From the NCBI GenBank assembly GCA_028293725.1, contig JAQGOE010000215.1, forward strand, positions 1 to 23,872: a stretch of 23,872 nucleotides of DNA. Reading direction: 5' to 3'. Position 1 is the stretch's first letter. Each line of letters starts with the position of its first letter. The stretch is from Gammaproteobacteria bacterium. GTDB lineage: Bacteria; Pseudomonadota; Gammaproteobacteria; Steroidobacterales; Steroidobacteraceae. The notes beneath the pieces are model-generated. The model was not told the origin of the DNA, made no database searches, and saw nothing but the letters and a program-made list of their open reading frames with translations. Of the stretch, positions 1-7,568 are shown one piece after another. A program made the position numbers and the translations under genes.

Positions 1-108
1 CTCGACGATCACGTCACCGTTCGAGCGCTCCGCTTCCGCGCCGCGTGGGACCAGTATCGCGATCGACACTACGAAGGCAGAAGCGGCCCAATGTGAAATA
101 CTGAACAT
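1..108 (-). CDS. Exported protein, N-terminal fragment (runs off left edge)
   Basis: This reading frame is open from an ATG at 108-106 to the left edge, giving 36 residues. The start is well supported: AAGGAG lies at 120-115 on the minus strand, six bases before the ATG. The product begins with a classical Sec signal peptide: MFSISHWAASAFVVSIAILV, then a short PRGAEA segment that fits a signal peptidase I site after residue 26, then ERSNGDVIVE. The mature protein is therefore periplasmic, secreted or outer-membrane. The visible part is too short to assign a family. It lies downstream of two ABC permeases on the same strand but is separated from them by about 575 bases, so it probably has its own promoter. 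Confidence 0.7.
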   Translation of the reverse strand, partial: MFSISHWAASAFVVSIAILVPRGAEAERSNGDVIVE

Positions 109-422
109 CGGAGTCTCCTTTCTTCAGGTTTTGTTGGTCAGGTTTGGTGAGACTGTGCGCGAGCATCATGAACCTGGGAGGGATCGGTTACTACCGCAAG
201 TTCCGTGCAGCCGGGTGTGCGCCGCAGCATGCTCACGGTTTTGTTGCAGTACGACAATCTGAAAGTCCGGTTTGTAGAAACGTAGGCGGCAAGCGTGAGT
301 GCCCGGTCATGGCCGGCTCGCGCCGATCAGGGCCAGTTAGCGAACTGGAGCTGTCGACCCTTCGTCGCCTCCGGAAGAGGGGGCACGAGGTACTACCCTT
401 GCCAGCCGCTGTCAGGCCCCGG

Positions 423-470
423 ACAGATTTTGGGAGATTGTCCGAGTTCGGACGATCGTCCAAAATCTGT
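423..470. promoter_or_regulatory. 48-bp nested inverted repeat, candidate operator
   Basis: The two 23-base arms (423-445 and 448-470) are separated by only two bases, and 20 of 23 positions pair. The outer 11 bases are perfect (ACAGATTTTGG against CCAAAATCTGT). The inner part, GATTGTCCGA against TCGGACGATC, pairs except for one position. G422/C471 adds one more pair. No T-tract follows on either strand, which argues against a terminator. A perfect TTGACA on the minus strand (473-468) overlaps the right arm, so a dimeric repressor bound here could cover a -35 element reading toward 108. No good -10 is visible at normal spacing, so the promoter part is weak. Confidence 0.5.
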
Positions 471-645
471 CAACTTCCTGACAGCGCCGCCGGAGAGATA
501 CCTCATGCTCTCCGCCGTTCGCCCAGATCAACATACGATTGGCCTGGCAAAGCCGCTGGCGGACGCTACCGCCGTTCTGTCAGCCACCAGTCTTGATCGC
601 GCACGACCGAGAGAAGACTGTCATCGGGGCGCGGAACCAAACACC

Positions 646-661
646 CCCTGTTGACACAGGG
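646..661 (-). terminator. Hairpin after the permease stop, possible weak terminator
   Basis: The stem CCCTGT/ACAGGG has a four-base loop and lies about 24 bases past the stop codon of the 685-1851 permease, reading on the minus strand. It is followed by GGTGTTTGGTT, which is T-rich but not a clean T-run. It could end or stabilise the permease mRNA. It overlaps one copy of the 32-nt direct repeat, so the same stem can also form at 5634-5649 only in part. Confidence 0.3.
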
Positions 662-680
662 AAGCGCCGCGAGGTGTCCC
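649..680. repeat. 32-nt direct repeat, copy 1
   Basis: This segment matches 5637-5668 in the same orientation at 31 of 32 positions; the one difference is G at 670 against C. Copy 2 lies inside the secretin N0-N1 gene and encodes the conserved GHLAALPCVN segment of N1. Here the same peptide is encoded on the minus strand but outside any gene, four bases past the permease stop. Similarity ends sharply at both sides. Confidence 0.85.
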
Positions 681-684
681 TCCG

Positions 685-1851
685 TCAGTTCGCGCGCAGT
701 GCAGTGGCAACCGGTAGACGAGCGGCGCGGAGAGCGGGCAACGAGCCACCGATGAGCCCGATGGCGAGCGCCCATAAGATGCTGACCTGTAGCAGATGCG
801 GTGTCACCGTCAGCTTGAAGATGAGACCCGACACATCTACGACGTTGCCGTTGAACAAGGCCCACGCGATGAGTGCGCCGAGGAACGCTCCTGGCAGCGA
901 GAGCAGCATGCCTTCGATCAGTACAGAGGCCACGATCGGGGCACCACCGAACCCGATCGCACGCAACGTCGCGATCTCGCGGCGTCGAGCCTCGACCGAG
1001 GCATAGAGACTGTTCAGGGCGCCGAACACCGCTCCGCTAGCCATCACCGTCCCAACGAAGTACGCGACGAAGTCGAGCAGGGAGTTCAGCTGGCCGAAGT
1101 TGTCCTTCATGCTCTGTGCCAAGGTACGCACTTCGACGGAGATCGCGGGGTTGCTCGTCAGCGAGTCCTTGAACTGGCGGAACGCCGCGGGCGACTCGAG
1201 TTGCACCTGAGCGGCCTGGAAGGTGTTGCGGTTGAACGCCGACATGACAGTATCGGCATCGGCCCGCAGCACGCTGTCGCCGATGGAATCGTTGCCGGCA
1301 AACACGCCGACGATCGTCCACTCCGTCCTCAGCAGCACGAGGTGGTCCCCGATGTCCATGTTCCGGTACATCTTGCGGATGGGCTCGGAGATGGTCACCT
1401 CGTGCAGTCCCTGCCGATACTGCCGTCCTTCGATGATCTTTATATTCGACTGGACCAGCGCCACACCGGGAGAGAAGCCAACCAGATAGACATTGCCTCT
1501 CTTGCCGTTCTTCTTGATCGCGTCGACGCTCACGAACGTGGTCGCAGTGACGTAGGGCTTGCCGTCAGGGGATCGCTTCACTCCGGGCGCCGACTCGATT
1601 ACTGAAAGGGTATTGCGCGTGATCACGCTCTGCGGCGTCGAGGTGGCACCGCGGCTGATCACGTCGACGATGTCGGGCCGTGCCTTACCCCCGTTGAAGA
1701 TACTGGCGCCTTCGCGGATCGCGAGCAGGGAGGTCAGCACGCCGACGGCAGCCGTGACGCCGATGAGCGTCACGAACGAGGAGCCTCGGCGTTGGCTGAT
1801 GCTACTCAACCCTGCAACAGTCAGTGCAATGGTTTGCTTGAAAAAGGTCAT
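685..1851 (-). CDS. ABC transporter permease, FtsX/MacB type (second of pair)
   Basis: This 388-residue inner-membrane protein has the MacB/FtsX permease layout: one N-terminal membrane helix (about 26-45), a large periplasmic domain (about 50-255), and three C-terminal helices (about 260-283, 305-330, 355-375). The segment EARRREIATLRAIGFG before helix 3 is the typical cytoplasmic coupling motif of the FtsX family, and the end LPALRAARLPVATALRAN is also characteristic. Proteins of this family do not form a channel; they pass ATPase-driven movement to periplasmic partners for export of lipoproteins, peptides, lipids or drugs. The gene starts 19 bases after the stop of a second permease of the same family, so the two are almost certainly co-transcribed and probably form a heterodimer. 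The substrate cannot be told from sequence. Confidence 0.9.
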   Translation of the reverse strand: MTFFKQTIALTVAGLSSISQRRGSSFVTLIGVTAAVGVLTSLLAIREGASIFNGGKARPDIVDVISRGATSTPQSVITRNTLSVIESAPGVKRSPDGKPYVTATTFVSVDAIKKNGKRGNVYLVGFSPGVALVQSNIKIIEGRQYRQGLHEVTISEPIRKMYRNMDIGDHLVLLRTEWTIVGVFAGNDSIGDSVLRADADTVMSAFNRNTFQAAQVQLESPAAFRQFKDSLTSNPAISVEVRTLAQSMKDNFGQLNSLLDFVAYFVGTVMASGAVFGALNSLYASVEARRREIATLRAIGFGGAPIVASVLIEGMLLSLPGAFLGALIAWALFNGNVVDVSGLIFKLTVTPHLLQVSILWALAIGLIGGSLPALRAARLPVATALRAN

Positions 1852-1870
1852 CTGCGTTGCTTCCCTCTCA

Positions 1871-3013
1871 CTACCGGTCAGCGAGCCCTTCCGCCACCCG
1901 CAGCTTCAGGCCACGCCACGCGGGCACGAAACTGCCGGCGATCGCCAGCACGACGGCAAAGATGAGGCCAGTCACTATGACGTTGACCGGCATAGAAGTG
2001 ATGCCGATCAGCGTTCGCGCCTGCGGCAGAATGATCGATGCCAGGCCGAGCCCGATCGCGGCGGAGAAGACACAGAAGAGCACGGCCTCGAGGAGGATCA
2101 GGATCATCACGAGGTGGCCTGGGAAGCCAACGGTCTTCAGGACGGCGAGTTCCGGTACGCGCTCGCGGATGGACTGCATCATCAGCGCGCCCGTCGCTAG
2201 CAGCAGCGCGAAAAATACTGCACCGATGATGCCGCCAACGATGAAGTCGATGTCGGCGATGCGCTGCAGCTGAGTCGCGATCAGATCGCCTTCGGACTGC
2301 GTGCGCGTCTCGTGAGATGAATTGGCGAATGCTTTGTCAATCGCCGCACCAACGGCGGGGGCGTGCGCTGGGCTGTCAGCCAAGGCGATGAACAGCAGCG
2401 TAGTGTCGCGATCTGCGAGCCGTGCTTCATTCAGGAGGTTATAGTTGACGATCCCGGCGCCGGCTCCGTTCGGCTGACTGGGAACGTCGTAGATACCGAC
2501 GATGTTGAAGGTCCAGGCGGTGGATCCGTCGCTCTTGGGCTGTTGAGTCTGCAACGGCAGCCGATCTCCAACTTTCAGTCCGTAGCGCCGGGCCGGAATC
2601 GCCCCGAGTATCATCCCGGAGCGGTCGTTCTTGAGCGCCTGAACCTGCTCCGGCGGCACGACGTCGTCGGGAAAGGCGCCGAAGAAAGCCTCGGGATCGA
2701 CACCGTTCAGCGGAATGGCCTGGCTCGGCTTCTGGTAGCTGGAGGGAAACTGGATGAACGGAGTGACGAGCTTGACCCCGGGGACGTTACGGATCTGGGG
2801 GAGCAGCCCCATCGGGATCGGGACACCGAGCGAGACGCTGCTGCCGACGTACAGTCGGTCAGCGTGTGCGCGGGCAATCGCCTGCTTGATCCCGGAATTC
2901 AGTCCCTGCAGCAGACCGAAGAGCAGGAACGCACTGGCGATCTGTAGCAACAGCAACACGGCGCGGCTGCGTTTGCGCCAGATTCCGGCCCAGACGAGGG
3001 GGAGGTACTTCAT
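1871..3013 (-). CDS. ABC transporter permease, FtsX/MacB type (first of pair)
   Basis: The product is 380 residues from ATG at 3013. An open frame extends upstream to 3145, but this start is preferred because GAGGAGA lies about nine bases before it and the protein then begins MKYLPLVWAGIWRKRSRAVL, the usual cytoplasmic lead into helix 1 (about 17-36). A periplasmic domain follows, then three C-terminal helices (about 255-279, 300-325, 343-366). The motif RERVPELAVLKTVGFP before helix 3 is the FtsX-family coupling segment. It is the promoter-proximal gene of the permease pair. No ATP-binding protein or membrane-fusion protein lies beside it in the window, so the ATPase must be encoded elsewhere or off the left edge. 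Confidence 0.9.
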   Translation of the reverse strand: MKYLPLVWAGIWRKRSRAVLLLLQIASAFLLFGLLQGLNSGIKQAIARAHADRLYVGSSVSLGVPIPMGLLPQIRNVPGVKLVTPFIQFPSSYQKPSQAIPLNGVDPEAFFGAFPDDVVPPEQVQALKNDRSGMILGAIPARRYGLKVGDRLPLQTQQPKSDGSTAWTFNIVGIYDVPSQPNGAGAGIVNYNLLNEARLADRDTTLLFIALADSPAHAPAVGAAIDKAFANSSHETRTQSEGDLIATQLQRIADIDFIVGGIIGAVFFALLLATGALMMQSIRERVPELAVLKTVGFPGHLVMILILLEAVLFCVFSAAIGLGLASIILPQARTLIGITSMPVNVIVTGLIFAVVLAIAGSFVPAWRGLKLRVAEGLADR

Positions 3014-3232
3014 CCCAGAACTCTCCTCAGATGCCCACCGACCGTAGACCGCGTCAGCGGGAGGCTCCGCGCTCACAGTGTAACTCCCGATCCAAGAGAT
3101 CGCAGTCAGTTTTGACAGCCGCGGCCACAGCACGGAGCGACGCATACCGAAAGCGTTCTAGCGTGACCCCAAGACGCGCCGCCTATATCATCCTGGCAAG
3201 GCTCAAAAAGAAGAAACTGGAAGGGATTTCTG
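3014..3232. promoter_or_regulatory. Divergent intergenic region, permease pair / lipoprotein
   Basis: These 219 bases separate two divergent genes and should contain both promoters. A perfect TTGACA occurs on the plus strand at 3112-3117, but no -10-like hexamer follows at 16-18 bases, so I do not assign a promoter. The ribosome site GGAAGGG (3219-3225) serves the lipoprotein. Confidence 0.4.
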
Positions 3233-5509
3233 TTGGCTCCCACATTCCGACTGCGCTTCAATGCGCTCGCCCGGCTGTTCGCGCTCATCCCCCTTGGCAT
3301 CCTCGCGGCTGGCTGCGGCAGTGGCTCGTCCCCGCCGCAACCGCCCGTGATCGGTGCCACCTCGTTTTCGACTAATGAAAACCAGCCCCTGGTGACGACT
3401 CTTCAGCTTCAGGATCCCCAGGGACAATCGATGGTCGCTTCCGTCGCCGTCCAGCCGGCGCATGGTTCCCTGACAGGCCCGAGCGGAGACGGCAGTTTTA
3501 CATATCAACCCAGTCATCTCTTTTATGGCACCGACACCTTCAAGGTAATCGTCACCGACACGGCGGGCGCCAGCACGACAGCGCTCGTTACGGTCGCCGT
3601 CCAACAGGTGAATCTCAAACCGACCATTCAGTCCACGTCATTTTCCGTAAGCGAAGATCAGTCGCTATCCGGTGATCTCCGCCTCGCGGACCCACAGAGC
3701 GAGCCGCTCAGCGTCACCGTCTCCACACCGTCCGTACACGGCACACTCACTGGCCCGGACGGGACCGGCAAATTCAACTACACCCCCACCGCACACTTCC
3801 ATGGCACCGACTCTTTCGGCGTCTCGATCACCGATCCCGACGGTTTCACTACAGTCGCTACGATCGGGATTACGGTCCAGCGCGTAGACTATCCACCCGT
3901 GGCGGTTCCCGATTCCGCGCGCACGGCGCCAGGCATTCCTGTCACTGTGCAAGTGCTCGCCAACGACACCGAGGCGAATGCGGACGTACTGACCTCTGTG
4001 ATCATCAGTCCGCCCGCGAACGGCACAGCGACGGCAAATGCGGACGGAAGCATCGCTTTCACACCTGCACCCGGATTCGCGGGAACCACATCTTTGACCT
4101 ACGCAGCGGTTGATACCAGCAACGCCACCAACCAACAGTCAGTGCCCACCACTCTCACAATCGGAGTGCGTCCACTGCAAAAGTTCGTCTATCTGACTTC
4201 CTCAGGGCCAAACCAGCAAGTCAACTACAACGACACGAACCAATCCTCCGTGGTCAGCCTGCCAATCGCCCCGAATTCGAGCACGGCAATGCAAGTGTCC
4301 GCCAGTGGACGAACGATGATCTACAACGTGCGCCCTCCCAGCGGACCCCAGGCCTGGGTAGCCGCGGATCTGCACGCTGTCCCGATTTCCCCGTTCGACA
4401 CGGGGCTGGGGGGATTGGGCACGGGTTCCCTGGTTCTTAGCGACAGCGGCACCTCGGCTCTGATCCCGATTGACGGGATCACCGGCTACTACAACAGCAC
4501 GGAGCTCTTTTTAAGGGGCATTTACGACTCCTCGCAAGTGCAGGTCAACGCGGGCACCTTCGCGACCGAGCAGGTCAACGACTACGTTTTCAGCAACGCC
4601 GACGCGACAGTCTTCTACATCAGTCACTCCCCGACGGACTGGAGCTCGAATTCAACGGTTTACCTCGCCAAGCTTGGGTCATCTGTCACCCAGATGAGTC
4701 CAACCATCGCCACAGGCATGGTGAGCTCGCTGCGGGCTCCCACGGATGGCTCACGAATCGTCTATCAAGCTAGCCGCAACAATGTCACCGGCGGCGTGTA
4801 TGCGGTCGACACGGCGCATCCCGGAGTGGAGATTCCCATCGCGCCGACCGTGCCCTATTTCGCCGGAACTGGACCGGCAGTACAGGGCTTTGATGTCGCT
4901 GCACAGGGCCACGTTGCCGCAGTTACAGAAAGTGGCTCATACCAGTCCACCTACGTGGCCACGGCATACTTCTCCAGCTTGGACAGCCTAGGCTCATACA
5001 CCCAGATTGGCAGCACGTTGCCTGCAGGCACGCAACTCAGCGCGCCTATATTTAGCCCTGACGGCCAGCGAATTCTGATGACTGTCCTCACAACCGCCGG
5101 GATCGCACTCTACGAAACTACAACCGCGCATCCGGAGAACTTAGCGCGCATCAGTCCCGTCTATCCGTCCGACCGAGTCTTCGCAGCTTTCAAATACACG
5201 CAAGACAGCTCCGCGATCGTCTACACGGCCGACTCCCGGGCGCAGGGCACCTTCGACATTTTTCTCATCCAGACCAACCAACCCGGTACCGCAACCCAAC
5301 TCAACGCCCCTGGCTCGCAGTCGGTCTTTTCCCCTTTCTTCTCTTTATCCCCGGATGGAAGCACTATCGCATTCGCTCAGCCGGCGGTTGCTGGCGGCCC
5401 GCTGGCGCTCTTCCTGGTCGACCGCTCGACCCCCGGCCTGCCATTCAACGCCGGCACCGACGTTGCGCCCCTGAGTTTCGGCCCCGCACCATTCGTGATC
5501 GTTCCTTGA
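3233..5509 (+). CDS. Large lipoprotein with three cadherin/Ig-like repeats and a TolB-like propeller
   Basis: The product has 758 residues and starts at TTG, supported by GGAAGGG seven bases upstream and by the need to include the signal peptide. A lipobox LAAGC places the lipid-bearing Cys at residue 28, followed by G and S, so outer-membrane sorting is likely. Three repeats of about 90 residues follow (about 39-125, 126-220, 221-314). The first two share the pattern TSFS.(N/S)E(N/D)Q..., HG(S/T)LTGP.G.G.F.Y.P and (Y/H)GTD(T/S)F, as in cadherin-like or Big_9-type domains. Residues 315-758 are beta-rich with recurrent SPDG(Q/S) turns (ISPDGQRIL-like, LSPDGSTIAF), typical of WD40/TolB-type propellers. 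It is probably a cell-surface or periplasmic binding protein; the ligand is unknown. It is convergent with the secretin-like gene, with five bases between stops. Confidence 0.8.
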   Translation: MAPTFRLRFNALARLFALIPLGILAAGCGSGSSPPQPPVIGATSFSTNENQPLVTTLQLQDPQGQSMVASVAVQPAHGSLTGPSGDGSFTYQPSHLFYGTDTFKVIVTDTAGASTTALVTVAVQQVNLKPTIQSTSFSVSEDQSLSGDLRLADPQSEPLSVTVSTPSVHGTLTGPDGTGKFNYTPTAHFHGTDSFGVSITDPDGFTTVATIGITVQRVDYPPVAVPDSARTAPGIPVTVQVLANDTEANADVLTSVIISPPANGTATANADGSIAFTPAPGFAGTTSLTYAAVDTSNATNQQSVPTTLTIGVRPLQKFVYLTSSGPNQQVNYNDTNQSSVVSLPIAPNSSTAMQVSASGRTMIYNVRPPSGPQAWVAADLHAVPISPFDTGLGGLGTGSLVLSDSGTSALIPIDGITGYYNSTELFLRGIYDSSQVQVNAGTFATEQVNDYVFSNADATVFYISHSPTDWSSNSTVYLAKLGSSVTQMSPTIATGMVSSLRAPTDGSRIVYQASRNNVTGGVYAVDTAHPGVEIPIAPTVPYFAGTGPAVQGFDVAAQGHVAAVTESGSYQSTYVATAYFSSLDSLGSYTQIGSTLPAGTQLSAPIFSPDGQRILMTVLTTAGIALYETTTAHPENLARISPVYPSDRVFAAFKYTQDSSAIVYTADSRAQGTFDIFLIQTNQPGTATQLNAPGSQSVFSPFFSLSPDGSTIAFAQPAVAGGPLALFLVDRSTPGLPFNAGTDVAPLSFGPAPFVIVP

Positions 5510-5514
5510 CGAGG

Positions 5515-6150
5515 CTACCTCGGCGGTGCTGACCCGTCGTCGCACTTCGCCGGCTTATAGGGCTCGCCGACGTCGAGTGCCTCGATGACGGCCTGCAGGC
5601 GCTGCAGGTTGGCGAAGGTATCGACGTAGATCAGTTTGTTGACACAGGGAAGCGCCGCCAGGTGTCCCATCTGAGGGATCATTGGGCGCAGTAGGGGAAC
5701 GAGTTGGACCGCCGGAATGTTTCTGACGGTGATGACCTTGGTGACAAACTCGGAATCGGGACGGGTCTCCTTGCCCGTGATCAGCGGTATGGGCACCTGG
5801 CGGGCGTTTGCATCGGGAACGACGCTGACGTAGCCGCCAGACTCGATTGCGGCATATCCGTAGACGTGGAGTATGGTCAGAAGGTCGCTGAAGCTGATGT
5901 TGGAAGTGTCTTGTCCCACGATCCCGGCATCGCCGTGGACCCTGGGGTCGACAATGAACTTCTTACCAGTCTTCTTCGCCACTGTGGCGATCAACTTGTA
6001 GAAGGGGACGCCGTTCTCCATGTGCTCGGCGCTCGCAGTCTCAGCGCTCGCAGTCGCGACGGTCGACTTCTCGGGTGAGGACTGCGCAAAAGCCGCTCCC
6101 GTAAGGCTCAATAAAGTGATCGCAATGCTGGCAGAACTTGTCATACGCAT
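5515..6150 (-). CDS. Secretin N0-N1 domain protein lacking the secretin pore
   Basis: The product has 211 residues from ATG at 6150, chosen because GGAGAG lies four to five bases upstream and the protein then opens with a signal peptide cleaved near AFA-Q at residue 22/23. An upstream frame start at 6246 lacks these features. Residues 44-114 match the N0 domain of type II secretins (GspD): PFYKLIATVAKKTGKKFIVD, PRV.G, LL.IL...GYAA.ESGGYVSVVPDANARQ. Residues 132-194 match N1 (FVTKVITVRNIPAVQLVPLL, RPMIPQ.GHLAA, ANLQRL..VIE.LD). The protein ends soon after N1; the N2, N3, outer-membrane barrel and S-domain of a normal 600-700-residue secretin are absent. It therefore cannot form a pore and is a periplasmic soluble protein. 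It is the last gene of a cluster with an ECF sigma factor and a PstS-like membrane protein, 38 bases after the latter. Confidence 0.85.
   Translation of the reverse strand: MRMTSSASIAITLLSLTGAAFAQSSPEKSTVATASAETASAEHMENGVPFYKLIATVAKKTGKKFIVDPRVHGDAGIVGQDTSNISFSDLLTILHVYGYAAIESGGYVSVVPDANARQVPIPLITGKETRPDSEFVTKVITVRNIPAVQLVPLLRPMIPQMGHLAALPCVNKLIYVDTFANLQRLQAVIEALDVGEPYKPAKCDDGSAPPR
5637..5668. repeat. 32-nt direct repeat, copy 2 (inside the N1 coding region)
   Basis: This is the second copy of the segment at 649-680, same orientation, 31 of 32 identical. Here it is in frame and encodes residues around GHLAALPCVN of N1, so this copy is likely the original. The copies are about 5.0 kb apart and bracket the permease pair and the lipoprotein gene. 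Confidence 0.85.
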
Positions 6151-6188
6151 AGGTCTCTCCGGTGTCGGTAGTTGAAATCCTCGTATCT

Positions 6189-7568
6189 TTACTGAGTCGC
6201 CTGGACCGCGGCCCGCTCCGCGGGATTCAGTGCGACGAAGCCCCAAACCGCGGGCTCGTTGCCATAGAGGTTGATTGGCAACAGGTAATTGGTGAGGACC
6301 CTGTCGAAGAGGCTGCTGCCCCAGTAACGTCTGTTCACGTAGAGGTACAGGGTTCGCGAAGCCGGATACGTGCCGGCCACGATCGTCTCGGCCGAGGGCT
6401 CGGCGCCGTCGATGAGGTTAGCGACCACCTTATCCTGCGAGCGCTCGAATTCGGACAATGTGTAGATGCCCAGTGTTGTCGGGTCGCGCACCAGGTTGTC
6501 GGAAAAGGCCCAGCCGCCTTCTGCGCTGCTTTCATAGACCCCATCGTTGCGGACAGTTTTGCAGATCTCGTCGTAGCGGGCTGGATCGCTGGTGCGCAGG
6601 TCGGCGAGCCACGGGTAGGTGTTGCAACCCGCCTCGAGCAGGAGGGCGGCGGCGAGTTTCCCCTGCACCCAGCTGAGCTCGGGGCCAAACACATGGATGC
6701 GATCGTAAGGGAGCGCGCCGTCGACCTGATTCCAGGTGGTGTTTGGATTGTCGAGCAGGAGTGCCGGATCGGTGGGTACCGGAACCTGCCGGGCCAGGGC
6801 GAGGAATAAAGCGCGCGCCGAGAGCCGCAGTGGACCGTACAGCCGGCCGCGCGCGAGCACGATCGCCTGGTGGCCGACTGCAACCTCCGTGAGTTTCAGA
6901 GGGCAAGTGCGCAGCTCTGCCGGCGTGACCCGGTGATACAACTCGGCGACGGAGGGATTGCCCTTGGGGTCGGGGTTGCACAGACTGTTGAGAGCCGTTC
7001 CGTTCTTCTCGAGTGACACTCTCATCTGCCCAACATACTTGCCGACATGGTCGGCGATAGTCTGGGCGTGCGGGTAGAGGCTCGCCGCGGCAATGACGTT
7101 GAGGGTTTCGTAACCGGTTGGCACGGCGGCCGGCTGTATCGAGGGTGATTTTGCCTCCCCCGCGACTGGAGAGACGGCGACCGCCGTGCCCGAGGCCGGA
7201 GGAGGCTCCGCCTCCAGCGCATCCCCCTCGGATTGCGGAGCCACATGAGTCGGGAGCCACGCCGGACCCAGTGGAGCACGGCCGTGATGCTGGCGATCCT
7301 CGCTTGGCGACGGACTGCCACTCATCCTGGCCACGAACTCCACCGGCGCCGCTAAAAACGCATGCAGCGATTTCGGTGCGCTGTTGATCGATAAGGACGT
7401 GACGGCGAATGCCGTGGTGGCGAGCAAAAGTCCAACAGCCAGGCCACGCGAGAATGACAGCCGGCGTGGCCGGGCGGGGGCAGATTGCCGATCGAGTTTG
7501 TCCTTGAGTTCCGTCAGAAACCCAGGTGGAGGCTCCTTGCGCAGGCGATGGAGGAAGTCGTCATTCAT
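6189..7568 (-). CDS. Membrane-anchored PstS-like protein, putative anti-sigma sensor
   Basis: The product has 459 residues. Residues 1-40 are charged and cytoplasmic, 42-60 form one membrane helix (LAVGLLLATTAFAVTSLS), about 62-152 is a Pro/Ala-rich linker, and 154-455 resemble the PstS-type phosphate-binding fold (TLNVIAAASLYPHAQTIADH early, ASRTLYLYVNRRYWGSSL near 403-420, and a C-terminal VWGFVALNPAER). Four cysteines (197, 222, 315, 336) could form disulfides. Normal PstS is a free periplasmic protein of 320-350 residues with a cleaved signal peptide; here it is tethered with a cytoplasmic tail. The start lies inside the end of the ECF sigma gene (8-base overlap, ATGAATGA), so translation is coupled. 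Position, single helix and short N-terminal tail are those of an anti-sigma factor, but the tail does not show a clear known anti-sigma domain. The role is inference. Confidence 0.7.
   Translation of the reverse strand: MNDDFLHRLRKEPPPGFLTELKDKLDRQSAPARPRRLSFSRGLAVGLLLATTAFAVTSLSINSAPKSLHAFLAAPVEFVARMSGSPSPSEDRQHHGRAPLGPAWLPTHVAPQSEGDALEAEPPPASGTAVAVSPVAGEAKSPSIQPAAVPTGYETLNVIAAASLYPHAQTIADHVGKYVGQMRVSLEKNGTALNSLCNPDPKGNPSVAELYHRVTPAELRTCPLKLTEVAVGHQAIVLARGRLYGPLRLSARALFLALARQVPVPTDPALLLDNPNTTWNQVDGALPYDRIHVFGPELSWVQGKLAAALLLEAGCNTYPWLADLRTSDPARYDEICKTVRNDGVYESSAEGGWAFSDNLVRDPTTLGIYTLSEFERSQDKVVANLIDGAEPSAETIVAGTYPASRTLYLYVNRRYWGSSLFDRVLTNYLLPINLYGNEPAVWGFVALNPAERAAVQATQ

Larger units (their letters stand above)
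109..684. other. Long non-coding stretch
   Basis: I see no convincing gene in these 576 bases. Open frames exist on both strands (for example 144-596 plus), but they lack a ribosome site, overlap one another and give low-complexity arginine-rich products typical of GC-rich non-coding DNA. The region contains a 48-bp inverted repeat (423-470), a smaller hairpin with CGGAGAG/CTCTCCG arms near 490-514, a hairpin just after the permease stop (646-661), and one copy of a 32-nt repeat (649-680). The most likely role is the control region of the exported protein encoded at 1-108. Confidence 0.6.

Noticed and set aside
144..654. Plus-strand frames in the non-coding stretch, considered as a small gene or a decayed transposase
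   Set aside because: No ribosome site, overlapping alternatives in other frames, and no motif of a transposase or any other family that I recognise.
796..1605. 269-residue plus-strand frame antisense to the permease
   Set aside because: Composition is typical of a reverse-strand shadow; the permease on the other strand has membrane helices and the family coupling motif.
3112..3140. Perfect TTGACA between the permease and lipoprotein genes as a promoter
   Set aside because: The bases at the -10 position are GC-rich (GAGCGA) and no alternative lies at 16-18 bases.
5510..5522. CGAGG-CTA-CCTCG hairpin between two convergent stop codons as a bidirectional terminator
   Set aside because: Only five base pairs and no T-run on either side.
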